From Saprospiraceae bacterium (lineage in GTDB: Bacteria; Bacteroidota; Bacteroidia; Chitinophagales; Saprospiraceae): a DNA stretch of 64,000 nucleotides. The stretch is from positions 1 to 64,000 of the forward strand of contig JAIYCH010000014.1 in NCBI GenBank assembly GCA_027488135.1, written 5' to 3'. Positions 8,898 through 18,449 of the stretch are shown here, piece after piece; position 1 is the stretch's first letter; each line of letters opens with the position of its first letter. Made by a program: the position numbers and the translations under genes. The notes under the pieces were generated by a model. It was not told the DNA's origin. It saw only the letters and a list, made by a program, of their open reading frames with translations, and made no database searches.

Positions 8898-10472
8898 ATG
8901 AAGCAAATAGATCGATTGGTGTTGAGGAGTTTCCTTCCTCCTTTTATTGTTTCTTTTTTAATCGCCTCTTTCGTTTTGGTGATGCAGATGCTTTGGTTGT
9001 ATATTGATGACATCGCAGGAAAAGGCTTAGGAATATGGTTAGTATTGGAACTCCTTTTTTACCGGAGTGTGGGTATCATTCCCATGTCTCTTCCATTGGG
9101 TATTTTATTGGCCTCGGTAATGACCCTTGGCTCAATGGGGGAATTTTTTGAACTTTCAAGTTTTAAATCCGGCGGTATTTCTCTTTTTAGAATAATGCGC
9201 GCCATCCTGTTTTTTGGTTTATTTTCTATTCTTTTTTCTCTCTATTGCTCAAATACGCTTATTCCAATAGCCAATCTAAAGTTTGGTTCGAGGATGTTTG
9301 ATATAAAACAAAAAAAACCAGCATTGAGAATGGAAACGGGCATTTTCAATGATGATCTTGAGGGGTATGCCATTCATATTGGTATAAAAAAATCAGATGG
9401 CAAATCTATTGAGGATGTGCTTATATATGATCATACGGAATCAAATGTTGGCAAGTATAAAACCGTTAAAGCTCAACAGGGCGAACTTGTCATTACCGCA
9501 GATGGTAAATATATGGTGATGATTCTTCAAAATGGCATGCAATACATTGAAAATGGGAATAATTTATCTCCTGGCGAAGGCAAATACCCTTTTACCAGAA
9601 CACAGTTTTCAAGGTGGCAAAAGGTTTTTGATTTAAGCGAATTTGAATTGTCAAGAACAAACGAAGGTCTGTTTAAAGGGAATCGTTCTATGATGAGCAG
9701 TGGTGAATTAGCCATGGCGGTGGACTCAATATCCCGCGATATGGATAAAAAAGGTAAAGAAATGGGTAATTATATGGTTGGGTTTTTACCTTATCTAAAA
9801 ACTGATTCTTTATATCTCGCTAAGGTGCCTGAGGCCGTTACCTCTGATATTCCCCCCGAAAGTAATCCCTCTTATTCAAAACCGGGTAGTCAAAATGTGG
9901 AGACTTCTTCTCCCGATCCCGATCCATATAAATATCAGGTCGATTTGGGTACGCCTGCCAAGAGATTATCTGAAGTAAAATTTGATACTGTCAAGCGTCT
10001 GCTCAGTACCTTTGAATCATTTGAACAAACGCAGTTGTCAAGTAAAGCAAAAAGTATTATTAGAACCATTGGAACCCAATCTGGCGCATCGGCTGAATCA
10101 GTGAGACAATTAAATGATTCGAGGGTTAAACATATTTATGATTTAAATGCAAAATATAGTATCGCCGTTGCTTGCTTTTTGTTTGTTTTAATAGGTGCCC
10201 CAATGGGAGCTATCGTTAGAAAAGGAGGATTTGGATACCCCATTTTAATTTCCACCTTGTTTTTCATGATTTTTGTTGTGTTGACAATCGTTTGTAGAAA
10301 AGTGGCTGAAAGCCTCATTATTCCTGCTATTGCCGCCGCTTGGTTGCCGAATATTATTTTGTTTCCTGTAGCTATGGCGCTTACCTGGTTAGCTATGAAT
10401 GACTCTAGTTTATCATTTTCCCTGCCGGGTATTTTAAAGTTTAAGAGAAATGGTGTTTCTAAAAAACAATAA
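8898..10472 (+). CDS. LptF/LptG family permease
   Basis: The 524-residue inner-membrane protein belongs to the YjgP/YjgQ family, the transmembrane subunits of the LptBFG transporter that extracts lipopolysaccharide from the inner membrane. It starts with the typical MKQIDRLVLRSFLPPFIVSFLIASFVLVMQ. Three N-terminal membrane segments lie within residues 12-120, a beta-jellyroll periplasmic domain follows at about 130-260, and three membrane segments at about 415-500 precede a short basic tail. A Pro/Ser-rich insert (SDIPPESNPSYSKPGS) extends the region between the periplasmic domain and the last membrane segments and accounts for the length above the E. coli proteins (about 360). F and G paralogues cannot be separated safely here. 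Confidence 0.9.
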   Translation: MKQIDRLVLRSFLPPFIVSFLIASFVLVMQMLWLYIDDIAGKGLGIWLVLELLFYRSVGIIPMSLPLGILLASVMTLGSMGEFFELSSFKSGGISLFRIMRAILFFGLFSILFSLYCSNTLIPIANLKFGSRMFDIKQKKPALRMETGIFNDDLEGYAIHIGIKKSDGKSIEDVLIYDHTESNVGKYKTVKAQQGELVITADGKYMVMILQNGMQYIENGNNLSPGEGKYPFTRTQFSRWQKVFDLSEFELSRTNEGLFKGNRSMMSSGELAMAVDSISRDMDKKGKEMGNYMVGFLPYLKTDSLYLAKVPEAVTSDIPPESNPSYSKPGSQNVETSSPDPDPYKYQVDLGTPAKRLSEVKFDTVKRLLSTFESFEQTQLSSKAKSIIRTIGTQSGASAESVRQLNDSRVKHIYDLNAKYSIAVACFLFVLIGAPMGAIVRKGGFGYPILISTLFFMIFVVLTIVCRKVAESLIIPAIAAAWLPNIILFPVAMALTWLAMNDSSLSFSLPGILKFKRNGVSKKQ

Positions 10473-11100
10473 GTTATTCTTCACTTTTTTTGCTTGTTGG
10501 CAAGGTATAGTATTAACTTATCTATACTTTTTTCCAAAAGGGCAGGAATTTTTAATATTAAATAGGTTTCATGATTCATACCTGGATACTTTTTTTAAAT
10601 CTATAACCTTTTTAGGAGATTGGCCTGCCTATATTTTCGCCTTAGCTTTTTTATTTTCAAAACTAAAGTTCAGAGCCTTTTATGTTGTACTGTTAGTAAG
10701 CATTTTAGTTCCCATCACCTCTTACATTTCAAAAGCTAACTTCAAACAACCGAGGCCAGTGAATTATTTTCAGGATAAACCTGTATTTAACGACCTTCAA
10801 AAGGTCGATGGGGTAGTTTTGCATACTGGTTTTTCCAGTTTTCCTTCAGGGCACACTATGTCAGCTTTCGCCGTTTTTTCCTTATTAGCTTTTTTTGCCA
10901 GTAATTCAAAGAGACAGATTTTTTTGTTCTTTTCACTGGCTATTTTGGTGGCTGCTTCGAGAGTGTATTTAATCCAACATTTTGTTGAGGACGTATGGAT
11001 GGGTTCTTTAATAGGCGTTATGCTGGCCTATTTAATTTTTCAGGTATTTCATATATTTTCTACGACATCGAAGCAGAGCGGGGAAGGCGTACTTCAATGA
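10450..11100 (+). CDS. PAP2-family membrane phosphatase
   Basis: The 216-residue integral membrane protein is of the phosphatidic acid phosphatase type 2 superfamily, which dephosphorylates lipid phosphates such as undecaprenyl pyrophosphate or phosphatidylglycerol phosphate. All three signature motifs are present: KANFKQPRP (K-x6-RP type), FPSGH, and SRVYLIQHFVEDV (SR-x5-H-x3-D), giving a full set of catalytic Arg and His residues. Six hydrophobic segments are visible. It overlaps the permease gene by 23 bases, so the two are probably co-translated; both act at the cell envelope. It converges on the methyltransferase gene with a 2-base gap. The exact lipid substrate cannot be told from sequence. 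Confidence 0.92.
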   Translation: MVFLKNNKLFFTFFACWQGIVLTYLYFFPKGQEFLILNRFHDSYLDTFFKSITFLGDWPAYIFALAFLFSKLKFRAFYVVLLVSILVPITSYISKANFKQPRPVNYFQDKPVFNDLQKVDGVVLHTGFSSFPSGHTMSAFAVFSLLAFFASNSKRQIFLFFSLAILVAASRVYLIQHFVEDVWMGSLIGVMLAYLIFQVFHIFSTTSKQSGEGVLQ

Positions 11101-11102
11101 TA

Positions 11103-12521
11103 TTAAACCTTGCTTGAAAAAGGTAATTCTGGCAAATGTGAAGTGGGTGGTAAGGGCATCATTATTCTCCAATGTTTAGGAAAATAATTATTGTATCGGT
11201 GACCCATAGCTTTATACCAACCCAGAGAAAGTCCATTGTAGGACATTTTTCCCCATCCAACATTAGATGGCGCACTATTAGAAACTTCTTTTTTAAGGTA
11301 TAATAAGGCCTCATGCCGTTCCAGTTCCCAATGGGGCACCTCCTCATTTATATATGAACTCAAAGCGAGTTCCTGTTCGGGAATGAAATCATTACCTTTA
11401 GATGCGCCCAACAATAAAATGGGGTCAATAAATGGTAAATATTGGCTTATAAGATTAAATTCCTCAAATAAATCTTCAGGGATGCCGTAATAATTTCCAC
11501 TATTATCCTGAACACCAACAAGTTGGTTTTCTTTTTTTAAAAAGACTGACAAAGCATCGGGGAAATCTATTTTTTTTCTTGGCACCTTTACGTTTCTTTT
11601 TACCTGTTCGGTTAGGGTATTTCTTTCCTTAGAACCTATGTTTTGCAGTACGGCTATATAAAATCCTTCTCCATTTACCTTGTGAGGGAAACATTGAAAG
11701 CCTCCCTTTTCAGTGCTTATAATACTCCATTGCGGAGGTACCTCCATCGGAACTATCTTTAATGAAAATGTCTGACAAAGCCAGGCAATTTGGTCATCAT
11801 TTTCCTGTGTATTATAGGTGCAGGTGCTGTATATTAAATATCCACCTTCTTTTAGTAAGGCAGGAATGGGTGAAAGGATCCGTTTTTGCCTCGATGCACA
11901 ATGATTCACATGTTCCAGCGACCATTCGTCTCTTGCTTTTACATCTTTTCTAAACAATCCTTCGCCAGAACAGGGAGCGTCTAATAAAATCAAATCGAAG
12001 AGGGGAGGAAGAGAGCTAAAAACAGGAACTTCAAAGGAGGAAACAAAAACATTGGCATAACCCCATTTAGCAAGATTTTGTTTTAAAATGGGCACTCTCG
12101 ATTTAATTACTTCATTGGCCAGGAGAAAGCCATTTTTTTCGCTGGCTATTTCTGCTAAAATGGTGCTTTTACCCCCGGGCGCCGCCGCTAAATCGAGAAT
12201 GAATGGTTTCTGCGTTGTTGCCAAAAGTTTATTGGCCACCCATTCCACAAACATTGAACTTGGATCTTGTACGTAATAAGCACCTGCGTGAAAGGATGGG
12301 TCTAAGGTGAAATTAGGTCTGTTTTCAAGAGTGAATCCTCGTTGTGTCCAGGGAACAGGCGTGCCTGACTCATTCAACCCTGACGCTTTTAATGGGTTAA
12401 AACGGATGCCGGTGACCGAGGCAGTCGATATTACAGAGGAAATAAATTCTGATAATTCAGTTTCGTCTAATATATTTCCCATTTGATGAATAAAATCAAT
12501 GGGTAATTCACCTTTCTCCAT
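11103..12521 (-). CDS. rRNA (cytosine-C5) methyltransferase, RsmF/RsmB-like (NOL1/NOP2/Sun)
   Basis: This enzyme uses S-adenosylmethionine to make 5-methylcytosine in rRNA. The 472-residue product has the SAM loop LDLAAAPGGKSTILAE near residue 108, the motif IV catalytic-type Cys in LLDAPCSGEGLFRKD near 180, and the motif VI Cys in YSTCTYNTQEND near 234. A separate C-terminal domain (about 310-460) resembles the RsmF C-terminal region with a PUA-like end, containing LGWYKAMGHRYNNYFP. Length fits RsmF (about 450-480) better than RsmB, which has an N-terminal NusB-like domain not seen here. It is separated from the flippase gene by two bases and likely shares its transcript. Confidence 0.9.
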   Translation of the reverse strand: MEKGELPIDFIHQMGNILDETELSEFISSVISTASVTGIRFNPLKASGLNESGTPVPWTQRGFTLENRPNFTLDPSFHAGAYYVQDPSSMFVEWVANKLLATTQKPFILDLAAAPGGKSTILAEIASEKNGFLLANEVIKSRVPILKQNLAKWGYANVFVSSFEVPVFSSLPPLFDLILLDAPCSGEGLFRKDVKARDEWSLEHVNHCASRQKRILSPIPALLKEGGYLIYSTCTYNTQENDDQIAWLCQTFSLKIVPMEVPPQWSIISTEKGGFQCFPHKVNGEGFYIAVLQNIGSKERNTLTEQVKRNVKVPRKKIDFPDALSVFLKKENQLVGVQDNSGNYYGIPEDLFEEFNLISQYLPFIDPILLLGASKGNDFIPEQELALSSYINEEVPHWELERHEALLYLKKEVSNSAPSNVGWGKMSYNGLSLGWYKAMGHRYNNYFPKHWRIMMPLPPTSHLPELPFSSKV

Positions 12522-12523
12522 GT

Positions 12524-14002
12524 TTAATTCTTTGTGATATGTATGTATTTAACTAAAATCCAATCATTTACATCGGGTAAAACACGGGTAAAGTATATTA
12601 TAGCAAAATAAATAAGGGTCATAAGAGGTGCTCTATATGCTAAATCAATGTAAGCTTTTGGGTATATTGGAATATACAATACAGCTAACCAGCAGATAAT
12701 CCCAGCGAAAAATATTTTAAAATAAGAATTCGTAAAAGGATGAAATTTCCAGTGAATATAGTTGAAGATCAAATAAATAGAACTGGTAATAACTATGGTT
12801 AGCGCCGTGGCCATAGCCGCTCCTACCACACCAAAATACTTGATGAACACGAAATTTGATCCAATAGTCAAAATAGCCATGAATGTTTTAGCCAGGAGAT
12901 CAAATTTGTACTTATTTGAATGAATGAGAATAAGGGAGGAAAAACCGGTCATCATGGCAAATATTTGACCGAAACCGAGGTAAATAGCAATAGGGATGCC
13001 CGATCTGTATGGTTCACCAAGGACTTTTACCACGTTGTGAAGATTTCCAAGAACCCCAGCATATACTAACACCCCTAAGACTAAAACAACCTTGGTGGTA
13101 CGTTGATTTAACAAATGAATCTCCTGTATCTCTCCTTTTTTCCAGTGCTCGGCTATTTGTGGTGAAATAACGGAGCCAAAAGCATTCACCGGCATGGTGA
13201 TGGTGGTAGAAACAAAATAAAAAACAGCGTAAATACCTGCCATGGTAAAGTCAATCATTCCTGATATCATCATGGTATCAATATAAGCAATAAGATTATT
13301 GCTAAGTCCTGTAAACATGATGAATAGGGAATAGGTGAAAATGGGTTTTAAATATGGCGATGTTAAAATGGGTTTTAAGGATGCATAACCTAAAAATCCC
13401 CGCCATTCGATATGCAATACCAGTAAAAGAATACTCAACAATCCTTTAATTCCATATAAATCGAGAAATAATTTGAGATCAATCAGGTCGTAATAATATA
13501 ATATAATAAGTAGGGTGGTAATGGCTCTGGAAAAAACCTGCGTCAGAAAAATATTAAATAAAGGACGTTGTCTGGCTGTATTAAAGGCATCTAAAATACT
13601 GAGTAAGGTATAGGTGAGTAGATTAAAAAAGATGAGATAGAAATATTGGCGGGCTAATTCCCGACTTGCTACATCTTTTATATTCAGTATGATATCCCAT
13701 TTGAAGTAATAAAGAATGATACCCCCGAGGATAATGGCCATAACGCCAATGAATAAAATGAAAGTAAAAAATGAATCCCTGGTTTTTTTTTCGTCTTTAA
13801 AATATGGATAAAACCGGATAACAGCGCCAGGTAAGCCGAGCAGTACAAAGGTTATAATCAAATTATTTGTAAAAGAGAGGGTCTGAATGAAGCCAAAAAT
13901 ACTGGCACCCAGAATTTTAGGAAAAAGGAGGGTGCTATTTACAAAGCCCCATAAAACACCAGTGTAAAGAATAACGGTACCTGCAAGACCTTGTTTTTTC
14001 AT
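12524..14002 (-). CDS. Polysaccharide/lipid flippase (MATE/MOP superfamily, Wzx-like)
   Basis: The 492-residue, very hydrophobic protein has about 12-14 predicted membrane segments and a basic, short N-terminus (MKKQGLAGTVILYTGVLWGF). This is the layout of oligosaccharide flippases of the polysaccharide biosynthesis family in the MOP superfamily. Pairs of Arg and Lys in cytoplasmic loops (for example YFKDEKKTRDS) and a C-terminal pair of extra segments are typical. It probably moves an undecaprenyl- or lipid-linked intermediate across the inner membrane. No glycosyltransferases are nearby, so the substrate is unknown; peptidoglycan lipid II or an exopolysaccharide unit are both possible. It follows gpsA by 31 bases in the same direction. 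Confidence 0.85.
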   Translation of the reverse strand: MKKQGLAGTVILYTGVLWGFVNSTLLFPKILGASIFGFIQTLSFTNNLIITFVLLGLPGAVIRFYPYFKDEKKTRDSFFTFILFIGVMAIILGGIILYYFKWDIILNIKDVASRELARQYFYLIFFNLLTYTLLSILDAFNTARQRPLFNIFLTQVFSRAITTLLIILYYYDLIDLKLFLDLYGIKGLLSILLLVLHIEWRGFLGYASLKPILTSPYLKPIFTYSLFIMFTGLSNNLIAYIDTMMISGMIDFTMAGIYAVFYFVSTTITMPVNAFGSVISPQIAEHWKKGEIQEIHLLNQRTTKVVLVLGVLVYAGVLGNLHNVVKVLGEPYRSGIPIAIYLGFGQIFAMMTGFSSLILIHSNKYKFDLLAKTFMAILTIGSNFVFIKYFGVVGAAMATALTIVITSSIYLIFNYIHWKFHPFTNSYFKIFFAGIICWLAVLYIPIYPKAYIDLAYRAPLMTLIYFAIIYFTRVLPDVNDWILVKYIHITKN

Positions 14003-14033
14003 AGTTCCCGATAATCCAACTGGGCATAATTAT

Positions 14034-15080
14034 TTAGAAAGTAATATCGACATCTACATCGTAAGGGTAGGTAATCAAATAATTTAGGGCTTCTGAGAAG
14101 TCGTAATCTTCATAAACGACTTGATAAAGCATTTTTGTAATGGGCAATCTAAGCTTTAATTTCATAGCTAAATGATGAAATAAATAGAGTGTTCTTACCC
14201 CTTCGGCGAGTTCAGGGGTATTTTCAATCAGAGAAATACGTTTTTCACCTTTTCCCAATTTAAATCCGAAGATATAATTTCTGCTATTTTCGCTGGTTCC
14301 TGTAGCTATTAGATCGCCAATACCAGCTGTACCGATGAAAGTTCTGGGTCCTGCACCGAAAGCCTTTCCAATATAAATCATTTCCATTAGTCCCCGGGTA
14401 AGTAACATGGCTTGAATGTTTTTGCCCAAACCTTTTCCTGTAATTAAACCTGAACCCAGGGCAAAAATATTTTTAAGACCGCCGGCAAATTCAGCACCAA
14501 GCAAATCATTCGTTCCAAAAACATGAAATACATCGCTGCCCAATGCTTTTTTCCCAGCTTCAATGACTTCTTCGAATGGACTTCCAATTACTGTAGCAGT
14601 AGGTTGCCCCTCCATGATTTCAGAGGCCAGATTAGGCCCGGCCAAACAGCCAATTCTTCTGACGGAGGTTTCTTCCTTAATAACCTGGCTCATGGTCATT
14701 ATATGCTCCCTTTTCAATTTGCCTGCTGTAATGTCTGCGTCGGAAATGCCCACATCAAAACCCTTGGTAGCATGTATTATGAGGTGCGAAGGACGAAGAT
14801 AAGGTCCGAATATTTGCATAACCGACCTAAAAGCATCAGAACTGATGACAGGAAAAAGGAGGGTGCAAGTTTCAGCTAAAAATTTTGGATCATTGGTTGC
14901 CGTAACCCTTTGGGATATGACCACATTGTCAAAATAGTGATGTTCGTTGATCTGCTGAACCACCTCTGGCCGACGAGCAAACAGCAAAACAGGGACATTA
15001 TGAGCTAAAAGATTAGCTATGGTTAACCCAAAACTACCTGCTCCTATAACCCCTACAAATTGTTTTTCTTCAACGTCCAT
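14034..15080 (-). CDS. gpsA: NAD(P)H-dependent glycerol-3-phosphate dehydrogenase
   Basis: GpsA reduces dihydroxyacetone phosphate to sn-glycerol-3-phosphate for phospholipid synthesis in the cytoplasm. The 348-residue product has the Rossmann motif GVIGAGSFGLTIANLLA at the N-terminus, the substrate-region GPNLASEIMEGQPTA near residue 165, and the catalytic Lys region LKNIFALGSGLITGKGLGKN near 215. The C-terminal helical domain contains GTAGIGDLIATGTSENSRN, with the Arg that binds the phosphate. It is slightly longer than E. coli GpsA (339). It lies 12 bases downstream of truB on the same strand, in a run of envelope and housekeeping genes. Confidence 0.95.
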   Translation of the reverse strand: MDVEEKQFVGVIGAGSFGLTIANLLAHNVPVLLFARRPEVVQQINEHHYFDNVVISQRVTATNDPKFLAETCTLLFPVISSDAFRSVMQIFGPYLRPSHLIIHATKGFDVGISDADITAGKLKREHIMTMSQVIKEETSVRRIGCLAGPNLASEIMEGQPTATVIGSPFEEVIEAGKKALGSDVFHVFGTNDLLGAEFAGGLKNIFALGSGLITGKGLGKNIQAMLLTRGLMEMIYIGKAFGAGPRTFIGTAGIGDLIATGTSENSRNYIFGFKLGKGEKRISLIENTPELAEGVRTLYLFHHLAMKLKLRLPITKMLYQVVYEDYDFSEALNYLITYPYDVDVDITF

Positions 15081-15092
15081 TTTAGGAATAAA

Positions 15093-15818
15093 TTAGCCTG
15101 CTATGATAGATTCAATAAACTTTTCCGGTGAAATAGCTTCTGTCAGGTCGTAATCTCCAATTTTTGTTCTCACTAATCTGGAAAGATATGCTCCTGATTG
15201 TAGCGATTTACCCAAATCAAACGCCAAAGAACGAATATAAGTTCCTTTGCTGCAATGTACTCTGAAATCAATTTCCGGCAATTCAAAACGAAGAATTTCT
15301 AAGGAATACAAAGTAATTCTTCGTGCTTCAGGTTCAAATACTTCTCCTTTTCGTGCCTTTTTATATAGCGGCTGCCCGCCCACCTTTATGGCAGAGAAAA
15401 TAGGTGGAATCTGCATTTGTTCCCCCTGAAAATGGGTTAATGCCGCATCCAGAGCTTCTCTGGTTATATGTTGAAAAGGAAATAACTCATCAGGTTCCGA
15501 TTCAGCGTCGTAAGTGGGAGTAGTTGCACCAAGGGTTATAGTACCCTCATACCATTTACCTAATTCCTGTAAGGAGGCTAAATCACGCGTGCATTTTCCC
15601 GTGCCCAGTAAAAGTAAACCAGTGGCCATAGGATCTAAGGTTCCAGAATGACCGACTTTTATCTTTTTTAAGCCAAGATGGTGCTTTATAGATCCCCGTA
15701 TTTTATTGACCACATCAAAGGATGTCCATCCTGACGGCTTGTCAATCAGTAAAATAGAACCAACCTCTAAGGGATGTTGAGTATTTTTGGGAAATTCGAA
15801 AAAAAGAGGATCATTCAT
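15093..15818 (-). CDS. truB: tRNA pseudouridine(55) synthase TruB
   Basis: TruB isomerises uridine 55 to pseudouridine in the T-loop of tRNAs. The 241-residue product starts its fold with LLIDKPSGWTSFDVVNKI and has the catalytic motif KVGHSGTLDPMATGLLLLG near residue 55, where the Asp is the nucleophile. Further conserved blocks are GTITLGATTPTYDAESEP and CSKGTYIRSLAFDLG. It lacks the C-terminal PUA domain found in E. coli TruB (314 residues), which is normal for the short Bacteroidota form. It begins six bases after the uppP stop, the order uppP-truB seen in other Bacteroidota. Confidence 0.96.
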   Translation of the reverse strand: MNDPLFFEFPKNTQHPLEVGSILLIDKPSGWTSFDVVNKIRGSIKHHLGLKKIKVGHSGTLDPMATGLLLLGTGKCTRDLASLQELGKWYEGTITLGATTPTYDAESEPDELFPFQHITREALDAALTHFQGEQMQIPPIFSAIKVGGQPLYKKARKGEVFEPEARRITLYSLEILRFELPEIDFRVHCSKGTYIRSLAFDLGKSLQSGAYLSRLVRTKIGDYDLTEAISPEKFIESIIAG

Positions 15819-15824
15819 TTAAAT

Positions 15825-16622
15825 TTATTTTGCTGTCAGAAATAACAGCATTCCCGCGCCAACGATAAAGCAGTATATGGCAAAATAACCTAATTTACTT
15901 TTTTGTACCACCTTTATCATCAAAGTGCAGGCGAACAAACCAGTTAGAAAAGCGGCAATAAATCCAAGCGAAAGTGGCAACAAAGAAAATTCCTTTACAT
16001 TAAAGGCGCCATCAATTAAATCTTTTGCCATCTTCCCTAAAATCAAAGGAATGACCATTAGAAAACTAAATCGGGCTGCTTCCGTTTTTTGAATGCCTAA
16101 TAAAACCGATGTTGATATGGTCGCTCCTGATCTTGATATACCAGGTAAAATAGCAATCATCTGGGCGATTCCGATAATGAAGGCTTCTTTAGGACCGACC
16201 GTCTTGGTACTTGTTTTCGCTCTGTCTGCAAAGAATAAAATACCTGCGGTAACCAATAATAAGCCACTCACAAGGAATATTTGTCCTTCAAAAAGTCTGT
16301 CTATCTCTTTTTCTAAAAATAAACCCACCAATACAGCAGGTATCATAGATAAAATAATATTTCGGGCAAATAAATGAGATTCAGTGACCCGTGGCTCAAA
16401 TAAGCCTGAAAGGATTGTTCCAATTTCTTTTCTAAATACGACCATAGTAGCCAGCGCCGTCGCTGCGTGCAACGTCACAGTCATTAAAAGACCTGAGTTT
16501 AAGTCTTTTTTGTCGCCTAAAAAGTATTGCGCAATCTCTAAGTGACCGCTGCTACTCACAGGCAAAAATTCTGTTAAGCCCTGAACAATGCCCAGTAAAA
16601 TGGCTTCTATATTACTATCCAT
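15825..16622 (-). CDS. uppP: Undecaprenyl-diphosphatase UppP (BacA)
   Basis: UppP removes a phosphate from undecaprenyl pyrophosphate, recycling the lipid carrier for peptidoglycan synthesis, and gives bacitracin resistance when abundant. The 265-residue membrane protein has both family motifs: ILLGIVQGLTEFLPVSSSGH near the N-terminus, with the Glu and SGH residues, and LPGISRSGATIST near residue 160, with the active-site Arg and Ser. Eight hydrophobic segments are visible. Its start codon overlaps the last base of the DUF3098 gene, which points to translational coupling in the ftsX-DUF3098-uppP-truB run. Confidence 0.96.
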   Translation of the reverse strand: MDSNIEAILLGIVQGLTEFLPVSSSGHLEIAQYFLGDKKDLNSGLLMTVTLHAATALATMVVFRKEIGTILSGLFEPRVTESHLFARNIILSMIPAVLVGLFLEKEIDRLFEGQIFLVSGLLLVTAGILFFADRAKTSTKTVGPKEAFIIGIAQMIAILPGISRSGATISTSVLLGIQKTEAARFSFLMVIPLILGKMAKDLIDGAFNVKEFSLLPLSLGFIAAFLTGLFACTLMIKVVQKSKLGYFAIYCFIVGAGMLLFLTAK

Positions 16623-16966
16623 TATTTACGAAATATGGCAAACACTTCAATAATTAATCCAGCTAAAATAAAAATGGGTGCAATAACCATTCTGACAGGA
16701 CTATAAATGATTGTCTCATCCCAAACATCAGGACTTGGCATTTTGCCTCCTGACATCAATACGAGACCTATAGCAACCAATAAAATACCTCCACCCATCC
16801 AAATAAAGTTGTTTTTATTAAATAACATCTCCATTTGAACTTGTTGAGGTTTAGCTTTTACCCCACTTACAGTTGCACGTTGCTTATTACCTGCTGTTTG
16901 ACCCGTTTCATTTACCTTGGTATTTGCCGCAGGATTGGGTGTAATTCGGACTTTTGATTTACTCAT
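16622..16966 (-). CDS. DUF3098 family membrane protein
   Basis: The 114-residue product has a polar, Lys/Thr/Gln-rich N-terminal 50 residues, then LFNKNNFIWMGGGILLVAIGLVLMSGG and a second hydrophobic segment near the C-terminus (MVIAPIFILAGLIIEVFAIF). The phrase W(M/L)..G...I..G..LM.GG followed by a YSP motif is typical of DUF3098, a Bacteroidota family of two-helix membrane proteins with no established function. It is usually found between ftsX and uppP, as here. The conserved position suggests a role in envelope growth or division, but this is inference from context only. Confidence 0.88.
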   Translation of the reverse strand: MSKSKVRITPNPAANTKVNETGQTAGNKQRATVSGVKAKPQQVQMEMLFNKNNFIWMGGGILLVAIGLVLMSGGKMPSPDVWDETIIYSPVRMVIAPIFILAGLIIEVFAIFRK

Positions 16967-17043
16967 GATTTTACCGGATTTTAAATTCCGAGAACGAAAT
17001 TAAACATTAAATTTATTTATCTAAGGACAATTGTCATTTCATA

Positions 17044-17934
17044 TTAATACAAATCATCTACACGCATTTTCAAATATCGGTTTACAACAATAAATGTACT
17101 GAAAACGTAAATGAAAATACCCGCAAATAGTATAGTAGCTGATAAAATAACCAGCTTTTCCGTGGGTACATTGTGCACTAATTCAGGTAAATTACTTACC
17201 AACCAAAAATAAATGATACTGAGCCCCAAAAGAGCTGTGAAACCAGCCATTATACCATGGAAAAAACTTCGTTTTATAAACGGGGTACTGATAAAACGCC
17301 AGCTAGCTCCAACTAATTCCATATTCTTGATGATGAATCGATGCGTATGTAAGGCAAGTTTAAGAGTATTATATATTAAAGTAATGGATATAGCTAATAA
17401 GACGAGGGTTAATCCAAAGGTGAATAATAGAAACTTATTCATGTTTTTCAATAATGAATGAAGGAAACTGTCTTGAAAATAAACAGCCTGGACATTTGGA
17501 AATTTTTGTAATGCATTTTTAATTTTCCCCAATGCTTCCTTATCTAAATAGGCTTCCTTAACATTGAAGGTTACAATATCTAAAAAAGGATTAGGTAAAT
17601 CGAGTTTTAAAAAATCTTCCCCAAAATCTTTTCGCATCATTTGCATCGCTTCCTCCTTTGGGATCATAGAGAAGCTGCCATTTTTATAAAAATCACGGGT
17701 AGTTAACCAACTTTTCATAGAAACCATTTCCTCCTTTGTTCCCGATTCACTTATTTCAATAATTAAATTTAGATTTTCTTTATAAAACGATATCAACTGT
17801 CGTGTATTTATTAAAATAAATCCGAAAATACCTAAAATAAATAATATCAGTGATATGCTTAACATGGCAGACAGGTAGTTTGGCTTTGACCCAAATTTAC
17901 CAGAATCTTGTTGAGTAGATGTCGATGGGTTCAT
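17044..17934 (-). CDS. ftsX: Cell division protein FtsX (ABC-type permease subunit)
   Basis: FtsX is the membrane partner of the ATPase FtsE; the pair couples divisome signals to periplasmic peptidoglycan hydrolases. The 296-residue protein has one N-terminal membrane segment (residues 22-45), a periplasmic domain of about 120 residues with the typical NPFLDIVTFNV motif, then three membrane segments. The loop THRFIIKNMELVGASWRFI between segments two and three is a strong FtsX marker. FtsE is not in the window, as is common in Bacteroidota, where ftsE lies elsewhere. It is followed by DUF3098 and uppP and preceded by an 8-base gap to the coiled-coil gene. Confidence 0.94.
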   Translation of the reverse strand: MNPSTSTQQDSGKFGSKPNYLSAMLSISLILFILGIFGFILINTRQLISFYKENLNLIIEISESGTKEEMVSMKSWLTTRDFYKNGSFSMIPKEEAMQMMRKDFGEDFLKLDLPNPFLDIVTFNVKEAYLDKEALGKIKNALQKFPNVQAVYFQDSFLHSLLKNMNKFLLFTFGLTLVLLAISITLIYNTLKLALHTHRFIIKNMELVGASWRFISTPFIKRSFFHGIMAGFTALLGLSIIYFWLVSNLPELVHNVPTEKLVILSATILFAGIFIYVFSTFIVVNRYLKMRVDDLY

Positions 17935-17941
17935 ACCTTAA

Positions 17942-18394
17942 TTACCTGTTTTCCAACTGATTCATTAATACTTCCGTTTCAGCTAACAAGGCTTTTAATA
18001 ATTTTAATCGTTCTGATTTTTCTTTAGCCGTTAGTTTTCCATTTGTTTCAGACGATGTTAATCCAGTAGTAACCTCTTCCATTTGTAATAACTGGTCTCT
18101 TTTATTTGTTAAATCCTGAAACTGTTCATTTATTTGTGGATCGCCACTCTTAACCACTGCATTTTCAAGTCCGTTTAATAGTTGACTCACCTTATCCATG
18201 GCGAGATCATATTTTCCGTCCTTCAATTTTTGTTTTTCAGCCCGAAGTAAGTCCCAAGACGATTTTCCAAGGTGAATTACTTCTCCAAATATCTTTTTTG
18301 AGGTGGATTTTTCCTCTGGGGTACCCAAAAAATAGTTGTAAACCAGCAAAAGGACAACTAAGCTTAATCCAAGTTTGAATAAAAAACGAATCAT
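17942..18394 (-). CDS. Membrane-anchored coiled-coil protein, unknown
   Basis: I do not recognise the family. The 150-residue protein has one N-terminal membrane anchor (FLFKLGLSLVVLLLVYNYFLG, so mostly outside the cytoplasm if the anchor is uncleaved) and then almost entirely charged helix with heptad-like Leu spacing, for example from AMDKVSQLLNGLENAVV to KSERLKLLKALLAETEVLMN. It begins divergently from leuS and ends eight bases before ftsX, so it is probably the first gene of the ftsX-DUF3098-uppP-truB transcript. A scaffold or adaptor role near FtsX is possible but is inference from position. Confidence 0.75.
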   Translation of the reverse strand: MIRFLFKLGLSLVVLLLVYNYFLGTPEEKSTSKKIFGEVIHLGKSSWDLLRAEKQKLKDGKYDLAMDKVSQLLNGLENAVVKSGDPQINEQFQDLTNKRDQLLQMEEVTTGLTSSETNGKLTAKEKSERLKLLKALLAETEVLMNQLENR

Positions 18395-18449
18395 AATACT
18401 TGCATTTATTAAAGTGCACAGAACAATGCAAATCTAATTCCTTTTTGTC